Below, in pieces: positions 9,623 through 21,900 of a stretch of 64,000 nucleotides of DNA; position 1 is the stretch's first letter; each line of letters opens with the position of its first letter. Position numbers and translations under genes: made by a program. The stretch comes from Viola odorata (Eukaryota > Streptophyta > Magnoliopsida > Malpighiales > Violaceae). Location of the stretch: the NCBI GenBank assembly GCA_963691705.1, contig OY829539.1, positions 49,636,327 through 49,700,326 of the forward strand, read 5' to 3'. The notes beneath the pieces are model-generated. The model saw only the letters and a list, made by a program, of their open reading frames with translations. It had not been told where the DNA came from and did no database searches.

Positions 9623-11200
9623 TGTCGATAACATTAAAAATAGTTGTAAAATAAATGAGAAAATGGGTAGCAAGGTTACAACTTATCACTGTCCACAAGG
9701 ACTTGTAGATCGTGGTAAAAGGATCGTCCACTGAGATCTGGTTGGGAATTATAGTTCTAGTTTGACTTCCTCGTCACTGAAGTTGATTGGGTGTTCCTGA
9801 AATTAAAATAAACAAATAGCAAATTAAACAGTAAAAGCAATCTTGGTCAAAGGATTGGCCAAGATCGGGTATAATAGTTGTAAAAGAGACAATCTTGGTT
9901 AGGATGGATTGGCCAAGATTCAAATATTCCAATAAAGAAATATAAATGATAAGAGAAAACTCATGGTAAGGGCAACACTGGAGCACTTATTTTTATGCTT
10001 CGATAATTGATTCATGAATTTTCACACTCCTCATTCATAACATTGCTATAGATTGGGAGGTACTCCTTTCCAATCTTACTTTCCTCCTCAAATAATCACC
10101 TAGCGGGTACTCCCTCTCCTGATGATCCTAATCAGTTGACACCTTGCTGGTTAAAGGGTTTATCCAATTGATTGCTGGTTTGAATGACTGTGTCTACTCA
10201 ATGGCATGGGGGAAGACAATGTCTAGGCCAAACTACTCCCTAGTCGGAGCCCTAGATTGTCAGTCTGGTTAGGTCTATATCTCCCAAAACTCACTAACCT
10301 GCCAGAGGTTAACTGTCTACTTAGGCCAATTTGGTTTCAATTCGTCCCCTTCTTGGCTGACTACAAATCTCTCACTAAAACCTAAGGGTGAGCAAGTCTT
10401 CATATTAATAGAGATCGGTTTGTTAAAATAGAGTTTGGAACGATTACAAATAGAGAGGTTATGAGGTTTATTTTGATTTCACGAAGAACAAGAATGGCTC
10501 AACAACCCTTAACAAGAATAGGAGGTTTAACTACTAGACATAATCATGGAAGAAAAATAAAATTTTATTAAATATAAAAAAAGGAAATTAAATCTACAAA
10601 TTTGATTGAAAAAATTGCAGAGCAAAGTATTTTTGGAACAGAGGAAGGAGATGGAGTCGAGAGTCCCTACAAAAATAAAGTCTCCTACAACTTAAAATAT
10701 GTTGCCCCTAAAATCCTATCTTGACTCTAACTCTTTCAAAATTAAAACTAATTATTACAAATTCAATTTTTTCAAAACCTAAATTTGAAATTAAAATAAA
10801 ATAAGATAAGTGATTGTTTGTTCAAATGAGGATAATCCACTTAAGGATTTTGATCTTGCAACACGTTATCTCTTCCACAACCATTTTCAGTTGTCAATCC
10901 AATCTCTAGCTGTTAATCCAATCTTTTAGTTCAAAACCCGTGACTCATTGTACAACATGTTTCTAGCTTTGGTAATCTTGGCAATCTTGGCCAAGCATGT
11001 TGTCTGACTTAGCCAAGATTGCTACCAAGACTGTTGATTGTCTGATTTTCGCTCTAGAGATACCTTTTCTCCATTCTTTCTGTCTCCAAGCAGAATCTAC
11101 AAAATCAAGGGAAATAATGGAAATCAAATAGCTTTACTGTCCAAATTAAAGATATTTAGATTGTAAAAACATGAGAAATAAATGGTCAATCAAAAATCGA
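9623..11200. mobile_element. Solo LTR of an Athila-related retrotransposon
   Basis: About 1.58 kb similar, with substantial divergence, along its length to the 1533 bp LTR at 13589-15121 (shared blocks include ACAACTTATCACTGTC, GAGGATCGTCCAC-like, GACTTCCTCGTCACTGA and GCGGGTACTCCCTCTCCTGAT). It starts TGTCGATA, ends near AATCGA and appears flanked by TTCCT at 9618-9622 and 11201-11205. No internal domain is present, so it is an LTR-LTR recombination remnant. The exact right end is uncertain because it does not finish with a clean CA. Confidence 0.65.
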
Positions 11201-11336
11201 TTCCTCAGTTTCCTCACCCCCCCCTCCCCCCCTCGTTTGTCTGAAAGCCTTTGGTCGCTTTCCTTTTTGAAACTTTGTAGTCATCATAATATAAGCATGC
11301 AAATTATATTAATTGTGAATATATAGAGAATCAGTA

Positions 11337-12428
11337 AGCACGAGATCAAAGCTTGGTAGTGGCGAGGAATTCAAATTTTGGTGGGACCCATGGGCCATTC
11401 GAATCCCTCTTGCATGCAGGTATCCTCATCTGTATTCCTTATCCTTGAATCAGCTAGGCGTTGTGGATGAGTTTGGGGTTTGGGAAGGAAATCGGTGGGC
11501 TTGGAAGTGGGATTGGAGGAAGGGGTTGTTTGAATGGGAAGTAGAGGGGGTGAATGCAATGACTGAGCAGCTGCCAAGTCCACAAGTGGGCCAAGAGCGT
11601 GACACTTTGATCTGGAAACTGGACCCAGCTGGAAATTACACTATTAGGTCGTTGTGTAGAGGTTTAAAAATACAACGTTTTAGTGATCGGAGAAATGACG
11701 TGTTGTACTCATGTTGGAGCAAGCTAACTCCTCATCGAGTTGAGCTTATGGTTTGGCTGGCGTTGCAGGACAAGCTACTTACGAGAGGTTTCCTACGTAA
11801 GTGGCACATGCTCGTCGTGGAAGATAGCCTCTGTCCCCTATACTCAAACTTGGAGGAAAATGCAGACCATCTACTTCTCCATTGTCAAGTTATGATGCAA
11901 ATTTGGAGTTTTTTTATGAAATGGGCAGGTGTATCGTGGGCGGCTCCAGGTACCTTAGCCGATCTCTGGTCTTGTTGGGGTGAGATGCTAGGTTCCATGA
12001 TGACGCAGACGAGGTCCATATGGAAAATCTTGTCGTACGTCATCCTTTGGACTATATGGAACCAACGTAACAGAGTCATTTTCAACCACCGGATCTTCTG
12101 TGAGTTCCGTACGATAAATATCATATTCGCCACCTGGCACCAGTGGCTTCGAAGTCATGATCCCCAATTCCCCTACACGTCGAAGCAGCTGCAACTTTCC
12201 TCGTCTTGGCTTCATGATTGGGGCGTGACGCACATGGGGTAAGCTCTGGTTTTTTTTGCATGATCTCTATTTTAGTGGGTAGCTGGGTCTGTATGTAGTG
12301 CAGCTGCTTGTGCTGTGTTGTTTCCTTCCTGGTAAGCTGTCAAGCTCCAGGATGCGTGTAATGTCATGTGCTTCATGACCACCTTTTATATTCATTAAAG
12401 TTTCAGCTAATAAAAAATATATATATAA
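11337..12428 (+). mobile_element. 5'-truncated LINE with 10 bp target duplication
   Basis: The ORF at 11445-12242 (its first part reads through from about 11340) encodes the C-terminal part of a plant LINE ORF2, including the reverse-transcriptase zinc-binding region (zf-RVT type) with WSKLTPHRVELMVWLALQDKLLTR and a C..C...NADHLLLHC motif. An untranslated tail and an AT-rich end follow. AGAATCAGTA stands at both sides (11327-11336 and 12429-12438), a target site duplication. The endonuclease and reverse transcriptase are missing, as usual for truncated copies. It sits in intron 2 of the CEN-like gene. Confidence 0.8.
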
Positions 12429-12477
12429 AGAATCAGTACAAGAAAAGTGAGTAGTAATTTATTAGACAAATCAACAC

Positions 12478-12621
12478 CTGGCCAGAAGCAGAAGTTTGAA
12501 GTATCCAAAACAAGCAAGTACTTGACAGTAAGGGGGGCTTTATCAAAATAGTGAATCCCTTCAAAATCTTATTCGATTTTCGAAATTTCACTTCCGATTC
12601 TTTCCACAACCTCTCCAATAG
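12478..12621 (-). pseudogene. Antisense exon fragment of a queuosine-salvage (DUF2419-type) gene
   Basis: On the minus strand a 144 bp exon-like piece is bounded by an acceptor (TTTTGTGCAG) and a donor (CCAG|GTGTTG). It encodes ...EVVERIGSEISKIE-stop-DFEGIHYFDKAPL then YLLVLDTSNFCFWP, which I recognise as the conserved N-terminal part of plant queuosine salvage proteins (queuosine nucleotide N-glycosylase family). The stop TAA replaces what is normally Trp. The following exons were not found nearby. A leader-like segment rich in TCTCTCGCG lies upstream at about 12770-12900. It looks like a captured or degenerated gene copy antisense in the CEN intron. Confidence 0.6.
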
Positions 12622-13588
12622 CTGCACAAAAATTAAAAATCATTCAAACTTTCATGAATAACTTCTTATTATATAATGCAAACCAATCCAAATCAATACA
12701 TGAACAACTTCCACAACTTCTTATTATAGAAAACAACAACTAGGGTTTCAGGAAAGTACAGACAAGAACAATACCTAGATAAGAACAATCTTGATCGCTC
12801 TTCTTCCTCCCTTTATTGCACGCGTGGAATCTCTGTTCTCTCGCGATCTCTTCTCTTCTCTCTCGCGTTCTCTCACGGGCGCTGCTGTGTTTTTGTGATG
12901 TGTAGATAAAGGGGTAAGTTTTAGACGAACAGTAATTTTGTAATAGTATAATTAATAATTTAAAAACTGATTGAACTCCTTAACAATCTCACCCATTTGT
13001 GCAAAAATTCTCACCTTCTTTAATTTTTCAGATTTAATTCACAAAGAATTGAATTCTCTTTTAAAACATCATAATAATCACAAAATTTATCATAATTTCA
13101 GTTACAATAAACTGAATTCATGTGTGAGTTTTATACTGAACACCCTCTAAAAAAATGTTATAGAGGGTAAAACTTTCAGTTTATAGTTTCAGGAAAAGAA
13201 GAACAAATATATAGTGTATACCACAGAAATAGTAAGAGAAGGAGGATGAGTACTTACTAATTAAGAGGAACGTAATGTATGGACTTTTGATTTGAACAGG
13301 ATAGTGACCGACATCCCAGGCACTACAGATGCCACATTTGGTAAGCCTACATTCTCCATTTACTATATATATAGAACATAGTTCCTTTTAATTAAAAGAG
13401 AGAAAAAAGAAAAGAGAAGAAAATGTGTTTTTTTAATGGACGGGATGAGATTCGAATACTTGATGGTGGTGTAGGGAAGGAAGTGGTGAGCTACGAGATG
13501 CCGAGGCCGAACATTGGGATACACAGGTACGTGTTCCTCTTGTTCCACCAGAAGAAGAGGCTGACGGGTTTGAACCCACCTTCCTCAT

Positions 13589-15121
13589 TGACCGCGCGTC
13601 GAACACGTCAAATATAGTAGTGAAATAGTTATGGAATTGGGGGTAGAAATACAACTTATCACTGTCTACAAGGATTTGTAGATGATGGTAAGAGGATCGT
13701 CCACAGAGACCTCTAGGAAATGTAGTTCTTGAGTTTGACTTCCTCGTCACTGAGTTTTGGTTGGTTGTTATCTGAAACTAAAGGCAAAAATAAAAAGCAA
13801 TGAAAACAGTTCAAAATATAAATTAGTATTGGCCGAAGTCTAGGCCAAGACTGCGGGCTAGATTGGAAATAAGTCTTTTGGTACGAAATTCCAGGTAAGG
13901 GCGATGGGTGAGCTTGCGGCCTTATGCATCGATCATGGACTGAAGTATGTTCATCTCTTCTTCATAGTACTGCTATAGAGGGGAGGAACTCCTTTTCCCT
14001 CCTATCTTCCCTCCTCTTCAAACTATCTGGCGGGTACTCCCTCTCCTGATAATCCTAGTCAAGGGACACCTTGCTGGTTAAAGGGTTTATCCGTTTGACT
14101 GCTGTCTTGAATGGTTGCTCACCTCTTCAATGGTGCAGGGGAAGACAGTACCTAGGCTAAGTTCCTAGGTTGTCAATCTGGTCTCTACCTATTTTACCTA
14201 TTCTTCTAGTCTGCTCGAGACTAGTCACCTACTCCGTCTAGCCGGCGGTTACTCCCTCTCCTTCTAGACTGGTTACAACTCTTCTCTCCTAGGGAACAAG
14301 GATGATCAAACCTTGGCTCTAGTGAGTAAGCGATGGATTAAGTTCAAGAATAATTAAATACAAAGAAAGAGATTGTGAAGAACGGATTGTGTCTCACGAT
14401 TGCATTAAGAACTTCAGCTCATCACCCTTACCAAGAATGGGTTTTTAGTTACTCATACTCATGGATAAAAGACAAAGAAATTAATTTGCATAAATATATT
14501 AAATCCGAAATAAATTCGGAGCAAGGTTTTTAACAATGGTGAACTAAGAAAAGGAAAATTGCGTTCTAACTGGGAAAAGCTGATCCGAGATGATCCGGAC
14601 AGAGGCCAATGATGTTTAGCTAAAATAGCCATAAGAACCTCTGTCCCAATCAAACTCAAACTCCTAAAATATCCTAAAAGATAATTACAATTAATTGTTT
14701 CTAAAAAGGAAACTAAATTGCAATTAATTAAAAGAGGGAGATCCCAATCGGGATTCTACTTAAGATTGTCTTCAGATCCCTCTAAAATTGCTGGACAGCT
14801 GCTACGTGCCAGCTGTGAGAGTCCATCTCCAAAAATACTTCAATCGCTCCAAGCTGCAGTCTGATCGCAAAGGAGTCTTGGCCGAAGTCTAGGCCAAGAC
14901 GATTCTGGTAAGCGTACTGCGTCAGATACGACCTTGTCTAGGCCAAGATCCAGGCCTAGACTCGAATAAACAGCTTCAGCTCTAAACTTCATGAATTCTT
15001 CTCATTCTGCCTCCAAACCAGACCTGATCAAATGTGGGAAATAAAGGGTAACATCAGTAGAATTACTGTCCAAATTAACTAGAAAATGGACAATAAAACA
15101 TGATGAAATGCAATGCAATCA
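13589..15121 (-). repeat. 3' LTR of Athila element 1
   Basis: 1533 bp, begins TGACCGCGCG and ends GCAATCA on the plus strand. Same length as the partner at 24651-26183, with differences seen near 13895, 14246 and 14806. Contains several copies of the GGCC-centred motif (13831, 14879, 14935). Confidence 0.9.
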
Positions 15122-15137
15122 AACTCCCCACACTTAA
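15122..15137 (-). other. Polypurine tract of Athila element 1
   Basis: On the minus strand AAGTGTGGGGAGTT directly precedes the 3' LTR, the expected plus-strand priming site for an Athila-like element. Similar copies lie at 16114-16127 and 18781-18791. Confidence 0.7.
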
Positions 15138-16223
15138 ACAATGCTTGCCCCCAAGCATACAGACTCAAGGACTCAACAAAAATTAAAAACACATCACAAA
15201 AAAAAAAGAACAAACATCCTAAACCCCCTGGAGTTTCTTATTTTCAGATTGCTTACCCCTCTACTGGAACTGCCAAGACACTAAACTAGAGTACCCAATG
15301 CTAGACTAACAAGGAATGATCAATACCCCGAACGTACACCTTCCACATGGTATCAAGACACCCCACTAGACTAGATGGATAAAGTATAGGGCAACAAGGT
15401 TCACCAAGGATTTAAGTCCCCCCCGAGTGTCGTCTATTCAAAAGTGTCTAAAGACCGGTGCCATTTAAATCACTTTGACAGAAATATCTCTTCTTTTATT
15501 TTCTTTTGTGTCTTAGCAAATTTTTCTGAAAAAATCATGCGCCTCTTCTGTGATATATTTTCTGTTTTATAGACACGGTAATACATAGACAGAGCTTGTC
15601 CTTTTCAGCGGGGACTTCCACCTTTGCTATGTCTGTCCTATGACATTCCAACACCTTATTTGTCTCACACTACAAACAAATAGATCGACACACTCAAATC
15701 CGGCAGCAAACCTCATCACCCTAATAGAAATAAAGGTCCTAGCTAGGTGTCCTTACGACCATATGGATGACTAACGTTCTGGGAAACATCAGATTAAATG
15801 TCCCTTAAGCATTGATCATTTACGCTCATGTGCATCCCTGTTACTAAAACATTGTATTCCCTAGCAAGTGTCTACATGCAAATCCACCAAAAGAGTAAAC
15901 AATCTAAGCAAGAAAACAGGGATTCGGATGTCATACTCAAAACAGACTCGAAACATGCATAAAAATACAAATAAAAATCATGCAATTGACTGACTCTTTA
16001 CTGGTCATGCTGACCTAAAAATTAAAACACACTAATTTGACTCAAAAAAAAACAGACAAAAAACACACAAGCGAACAAACAATATTCATAAAAACACAAG
16101 ACATATTTAACACCCTCCCCACACTTAAAAGACACAATGTCCTCATTGTGTGGAGAGACAAAAATAACAGACTAAACATAAAAATAACAGAACAGAAAAA
16201 TACGACCTGGGGGCAGAAGCAAC

Positions 16224-18410
16224 TCATGTTGCTGGGGTATGGGGATCTTGGCCAGAGGCTTGGCCTAGATCAGGGGCAGGAGAGTCCTTCGGCTTTGGAT
16301 CTCTCGGAGCTGGAGGAGGCATTGAACGGTGTGGTGACTTTGCTGGCCGTAATGATGGTTCAGGTGCTTCCTCCTCATCGGATGACTCGGAGTCTGAGCT
16401 CAGATTGTCGTGAAGGTCTTTGAGGAGTTTGAAGTGGGCCTGGAGGTGCTGGTACACGTGGAGGACATTTGTCCTTGTGAGCTTGAGCTGCTCAAGGAGA
16501 ACGTCCTGCCTATCGTTAAGGCATTGGGCCCATTGAGGCGCCACTTCTGCACTGCTGGTTGCGGGCTGGTCTTGACTCTTGTCTTGGCCTAGACGCTCCA
16601 GGATCATTTTCTGCTGCTCAAGAATAAGCAGCTGTCGTGCTTGGAATTCCTTGGCCCATGCTGGGGGCTCACTGGTGCTGCTGGGAGGAGGATCTTGACG
16701 GGTTTCTTGGCCTAGATCATGTGCAGCATCAGGGGTGGTGGTGTCTTGGCCATCGTCTTGGCCTAGATCTTGGGCAAGATTTCCCTCTGCTCCTTCTCCT
16801 GGAATGATAATGGGCCGTAGTTTGTACTGCCCTCCATTATTCTTCGAGAAAATGTGGTCCTGGACCGGTGTGAATCCTGTATTACATGCAACAAACTCTC
16901 CTTCCAAATGGAAATGTCCCATTTGGTCGAAGGATCTAAAACCAAGGATTTTCGGGGAACACCATAAATGTAAATCAGAAGCAGCAGGATCTAAATTAGC
17001 AGTTTGCATAGCAAGCCAAGTTATCAAAGAACCAAAGATTAGTTTTGTTTTGGACTCACGGGCATGCAACACTTCAACCAAATACAAGCCTAAGTTGACC
17101 TTTTTCTTGTGCAAAATGCACCATAACAGAAACAATTCAGACTTGGCTAAATTTCCAGAGACCTTTGTCTTCCCCGAGAGGTTGATAGACAAGACCCTAT
17201 GGAGCATTCTAAGTGCAGGGTTTAGTATGGCATGTGCCTTAGAATTCCTATCAAATTTTGCATTTTGATCACCCGTAATTTCCCTAAAAGCTACATTATT
17301 ATCCCAATCAGTGGGATAATCAAATATAGCCTCATCACTGTGAGTAAATCCAAGCAAAGCATTAAATTCATACACAGACATGTGACTCCATTTGTCACAC
17401 AACCTAAAATTAACTATTTCGGGGGCTGCAAAATCAGGTTTGTCTCTACCCCTAACATACAAGGCAGGTTCATCAAACCAAAAGGTTATGTGAAACTCAA
17501 GACACAACTCAACATACGCATCACACTCAAGAGACATAAAAGGAACCCAACCAAGAGCATACACATATTCCCTAATCTTATTCCCTAAAGCCATCTTATC
17601 CAAGAAATCGAACTCCAAACGAGCATAAGCAGGAATATCACAGGCATGCATATCACGCAACTTAGATTTATGGTCAGGGGTATCAAATGTTAACCAGCCT
17701 TTGAGTGTGTGCAAAGGAGGAAGAGATCGTACCTTAGGAGTCTTGGCCGCAGTTTTGGCCAAGACTAAATCGTTTTCATCGTCCTCATCAGAATCCTCCA
17801 CGACCGCCTTCTGTTTTCCTTTGCTCTTGGCAGTGGAAGGAGCGGCAATGGTCTTCGGCGGAGGTGGAGACTGAGCTGCAATTGGGGTTTTCGCCGGCTT
17901 TTTGGTCGGTGTCTTTTTGTGAGCCACCTGCTTGACTCGGCCGGAATTTTTGGTCCGCGCAGTGGCTGGATTTTTCTTCGCCGGAGGTGGCGGTGGTGGT
18001 GTGGTAAAAGTAGCGGCGGCGGCAGTGGCAGGAGTGGATTTCTTTCTAGCGGTTGTCGGAGTCGGGTTAGATGCTCCGGTACCTGCCATTTTCTTCAGTA
18101 GCCTGCTCTGGTGGCGGCTAGCTCTGTCTCCCGTCGCCGCCGGAGCAGAGGTCTTCACCCTCTTCGCAAGAGGAACCTCATCAGAATCCTCATCGGACAC
18201 GACAACAGCTCGGTCGCCCCCCTGGACACTCTCCTCTGACTCCTCGGGTAAGTCATCTTCGGAGGACATGGAGTCCTCATCTTCTAGCGCCTGAAGCAGA
18301 CGACGCGCAGCGGCGGTGGAGTTTGTCGGCATTCCAGTCGGTGCAGCTCTGCGGAGGTCGTCACTCTCCTCAGGGACGGTTGAAGGCGAAGGACGGCTGG
18401 GTGCAGTCAT
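16224..18410 (-). CDS. Athila downstream ORF (PF03078 'ATHILA ORF-1' type, env position), 728 aa
   Basis: An intact ORF between pol and the 3' LTR, where Athila elements carry their env-like reading frame. The N-terminal 220 residues are low-complexity, with acidic/Ser and then Pro/Lys/Thr-rich stretches (nuclear-protein-like). A globular centre of about 250 residues follows (EFDFLDKMAL...YVYALGWVPF...WFDEPALYVRGRDKP...KSELFLLWCILHKKK), which I match to the Arabidopsis retrotransposon ORF-1 (ATHILA) family. The C-terminal third is Gln/Asp/Pro-rich and contains repeated DLGQD-type peptides that come from the GGCC motif. I see no convincing signal peptide or membrane anchor, so an envelope function is not supported here. 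The start is the ATG at 18410. Confidence 0.8.
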   Translation of the reverse strand: MTAPSRPSPSTVPEESDDLRRAAPTGMPTNSTAAARRLLQALEDEDSMSSEDDLPEESEESVQGGDRAVVVSDEDSDEVPLAKRVKTSAPAATGDRASRHQSRLLKKMAGTGASNPTPTTARKKSTPATAAAATFTTPPPPPPAKKNPATARTKNSGRVKQVAHKKTPTKKPAKTPIAAQSPPPPKTIAAPSTAKSKGKQKAVVEDSDEDDENDLVLAKTAAKTPKVRSLPPLHTLKGWLTFDTPDHKSKLRDMHACDIPAYARLEFDFLDKMALGNKIREYVYALGWVPFMSLECDAYVELCLEFHITFWFDEPALYVRGRDKPDFAAPEIVNFRLCDKWSHMSVYEFNALLGFTHSDEAIFDYPTDWDNNVAFREITGDQNAKFDRNSKAHAILNPALRMLHRVLSINLSGKTKVSGNLAKSELFLLWCILHKKKVNLGLYLVEVLHARESKTKLIFGSLITWLAMQTANLDPAASDLHLWCSPKILGFRSFDQMGHFHLEGEFVACNTGFTPVQDHIFSKNNGGQYKLRPIIIPGEGAEGNLAQDLGQDDGQDTTTPDAAHDLGQETRQDPPPSSTSEPPAWAKEFQARQLLILEQQKMILERLGQDKSQDQPATSSAEVAPQWAQCLNDRQDVLLEQLKLTRTNVLHVYQHLQAHFKLLKDLHDNLSSDSESSDEEEAPEPSLRPAKSPHRSMPPPAPRDPKPKDSPAPDLGQASGQDPHTPAT

Positions 18411-18936
18411 TGTTGGAGATGGAGAAGAAGATGAAAGGATTTTCGGATGTTGGGGTTCTTTGGGTACTGTGCGATTTTGATTGGGGAAGAAGAAGAAGAA
18501 AGGTTTTATGTTTTTAGCTCAGGTGGGAGCGGTTTAATTTGTAGTGGATGTGAGAAGATCGTGTCAGAGTGGGAGAGAATATGCAGAGGTGGTGGTTTTA
18601 ATTCCCACGCTGCCTAATTAATTCAATTTAATTGAATTTTGGAGCTGTCCGTTCCAAAAGCAATTGAATGAATTAATTTGGCAGAGCTGACACGTGTCCC
18701 ACTATTTAAGAGGAGCTCTTCACACGCTAGGTAGTCTAGCTCTCAGTCTTGGCCAAGATCTCGGCCGAGACTACTTCAATTTCCCCACACTCAATTTCCT
18801 GCACAAAAACGAAAAATACCCAGAAATAAAATGTGATAAAAAAAAAATATTTACATCCTAAAATTCTAAAAGACACAAGGGTTGCCTCCCTTGCAGCGCC
18901 CTTATTTTAAGTCCTAGGCTTGACTCTCAATTTTTT

Positions 18937-21900
18937 TCAGTTGTTTTGAGGTGGCTCGTCCACCTTTTCGGAAACTTTTTCTTCCTGAAAATTCTCAAAG
19001 AACGGCTTTAATCTCTGCCCGTTCACCTTGAGCTCGGCACCTGTTTTCTCATTCCTAATATCTACTGCACCATGTGGGTAAACGTTAGTAATAACAAAGG
19101 GGCCTTCCCAACGAGTTTGTAATTTTCCAGGAAATAATTTAAAATGGGAATTGTAAAGAAGAACTTTCTCCCCTGTGTGGAGGGGTTTTCCAATAATTCT
19201 CTTGTCGTGGTAAGCTTTCATTCTGACCTTGAAAATCAACTGATTGTCATAGGCTAGGTCCCTCAACTCCTCTAGCTCGTGGAGTTGTAATTTTCTGTCT
19301 TGGCCAGCCTCATCATAACTTAGGTTGCATTTTCGTATTGCCCAATACGCCTTGTGTTGCAATCCTACTGGCAAGTGACATGTCTTCCCGTAAACTAGCT
19401 TGTACGGTGTCATCCCGATTGGTCCTTTGTAAGCCGTTCTATAGGCCCACAACGCGTCATCTAAACGCTGGCTCCAATCGCGTCTGTCTAGGCCTATTGT
19501 CTTGGCCAAGACTGACTTCACCTCTCTATTTGACACCTCGGCTTGGCCGTTTGTTTGAGGGTGATAGGCTGTGGATACCCTATGTGTGATGCCATATTTC
19601 CTGAAAAGAGAAGTTAAAATCTTGTTGCAGAAGTGGGTTCCTCGATCACTAATGATCCCTCGAGGAATCCCAAATCTGTTTAAGATATTAGTTTTAATAA
19701 AGGAAATAACAGTCCTAGCATCATCATTTTTAGTGGCTTTCGCCTCTATCCATTTTGATACATAATCCACAGCTAGAATAATATATCTATTGCCAAAAGA
19801 AGTAGGGAAAGGTCCCATAAAATCTATGCCCCATATATCAAATATTTCACAAGAAAGAATAAAATTCATAGGCATTTCATTTCGAGAACTAATGTTTCCC
19901 ACTTTTTGACATGCCGAACAAGTTTTACAAAATAGAGCACTATCCTGAAAAATTGTTGGCCAATAAAAGCCAGCCTCTAAGATTTTTAGGGCTGTTCTTC
20001 TCGCGCCAAAGTGGCCTCCACATGCTTGGGAATGACAGAATTCAAGTATGGATTTTGTTTCATCTTGAGGTACACACCTCCTTAGCAATTGATCGGTTCC
20101 TATCTTCCATAAATATGGATCATCCCAAACATAATACTTACTGTCATGTTTGACCTTTACCTTCTCATAGGTAGTCATGTCACCATAGTGTTTACCTGTT
20201 GCTAGGTAATTCGCTATTTCAGAGTACCATGGTCGCGGATTTGGCTGGAGTCTAGGCCTAGACTCCGGGTTAGACAGTGCGACAGAAAACAGCTTCTCAT
20301 CTGGAAATTCTGCTTTGATCTCGTTTGTGTCTCCCTTTGCTAGGCAACGGCTTAGATGATCTGCTACAAGATTTTCCCTTCCACTCTTGTCCTTAATTTC
20401 CAGATTGTGCTCCTGCATAAGAAGAATCCAGCGGATTAATCTTGGTTTAGCATCATGCTTAACCAAAAGATATTTCAAGGCGGAATGATCTGAAAATACA
20501 ATAATTTTAGTGCCCAATAAATAAGATCTAAATTTTTCCAGGGCAAAAACTATTGCAAAGAGCTCTTTTTCAGTTGTGGTATAATTCCGTTGGGCATCGT
20601 CTAGCATCTTTGATGCATAGTAGATGACGTGGGGGTCTTTCCCTTTCTTTTGGCCAAGAACCGCGCCAACAGCTGCGTCGCTTGCGTCGCACATTAGTTC
20701 GAACGGCAAGCTCCAGTCTGGTGGTTGGATGATTGGTGCTGTGGTCAGTCGTCCTTTCAGCTCTTCGAAGGACTTCTTGCACGCTTCATTGAAGTCGAAC
20801 TCCACCTCTTTTTGTAGTAACTTGCACATTGGTTCAGCCACCTTTGAGAAGTCTTTAATGAACCTACGGTAGAACCCTGCATGACCAAGAAAACTACGAA
20901 CCTCACGCAAGCATGAGGGGTAAGGCAAGTTTTTGATAATGTCAATTTTGGCTTGATCAACCTCAATGCCTTTCTTAGAGACTACATGTCCAAGGACAAT
21001 CCCTTGGTCTACCATAAAATGGCACTTTTCAAAGTTTAAGACTAAACATGTATCAACACATCTTTTTAAAATATTTTCTAAGTTGTGTAAACATTGATCG
21101 AAGTCATTACCATACACGGTAAAGTCGTCCATAAACACTTCGATACTTCTCTCGACATACTCAGAAAATATGCTTACCATGCACCTTTGAAAGGTGGTTG
21201 GCGCATTGCAAAGCCCGAACGGCATGCGCCTATAGGCAAACGTTCCAAATGGACAAGTGAACGTTGTCTTTTGTTGATCTTCGGGAGCAACGGGGATTTG
21301 GTGAAACCCCGAGTATCCATCTAGGAAACAGTAGTGAGACTTTCCAGTAAGTCTCTCTACCATTTGATCGATGAAAGGTAGCGGGAAGTGGTCTTTTTGT
21401 GTGACTTGATTCAGCCTTCGGTAGTCAATACATACCCTCCATCCGTTTTGAATTCTGGCTGTTCTTTGAGCGCCATCTTCTCCTTCGATCACTATTGTTC
21501 CAGTCTTCTTAGGGACTACCTGCACAGGAGATACCCAATTACTATCTGAGATAGGATAAATAACACCCGAATCTAACAACTTAATTATTTCTTTCTTAAC
21601 AACTTCCATCATAGGAGGGTTTAATCTCCTCTGGGGTTGCCGAATGGGTTTCTTATCCTCTTCCACGTTTATTTTGTGGGTACAGATGTTAGATGATATC
21701 CCCTTGATGTCTGCCATCGTCCAGCCAATCGCCTCTTTGTTTTCCTTCAAGACAGCTATCAATTTATCTTCTTCCTCTCTTGATAGCTTGGCTGAAATTA
21801 TGACTGGTAGTGTGCCATCTAGGCCTAGATAGGCGTACTTCAAGTGACCTGGTAGGGATTTTAATTCTAACTGTGGTGCCTGCACAACAGAAGGTAGAAA

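Noticed and set aside
13300..13308. TAGTG at exon 3 start as the right end of a CACTA transposon beginning at CACTAGTAC (8023)
   Set aside because: The bases at both sides are conserved CEN coding sequence and fit the canonical 62 and 41 bp exons, so the match is coincidence.
13423..13617. ORF ending ...[10 protein letters not shown] as a separate small gene
   Set aside because: It is CEN exon 4 running into the LTR; the residues after NPPSS come from the retrotransposon end.
13433..13750. Minus-strand 105-codon frame, repeated around 24621-24812
   Set aside because: Both are the same open stretch of the LTR terminus, partly over CEN coding sequence; no protein similarity.
16735..17268. Plus-strand 177-codon frame
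   Set aside because: Antisense shadow of the Athila downstream ORF, which has clear family residues on the minus strand.
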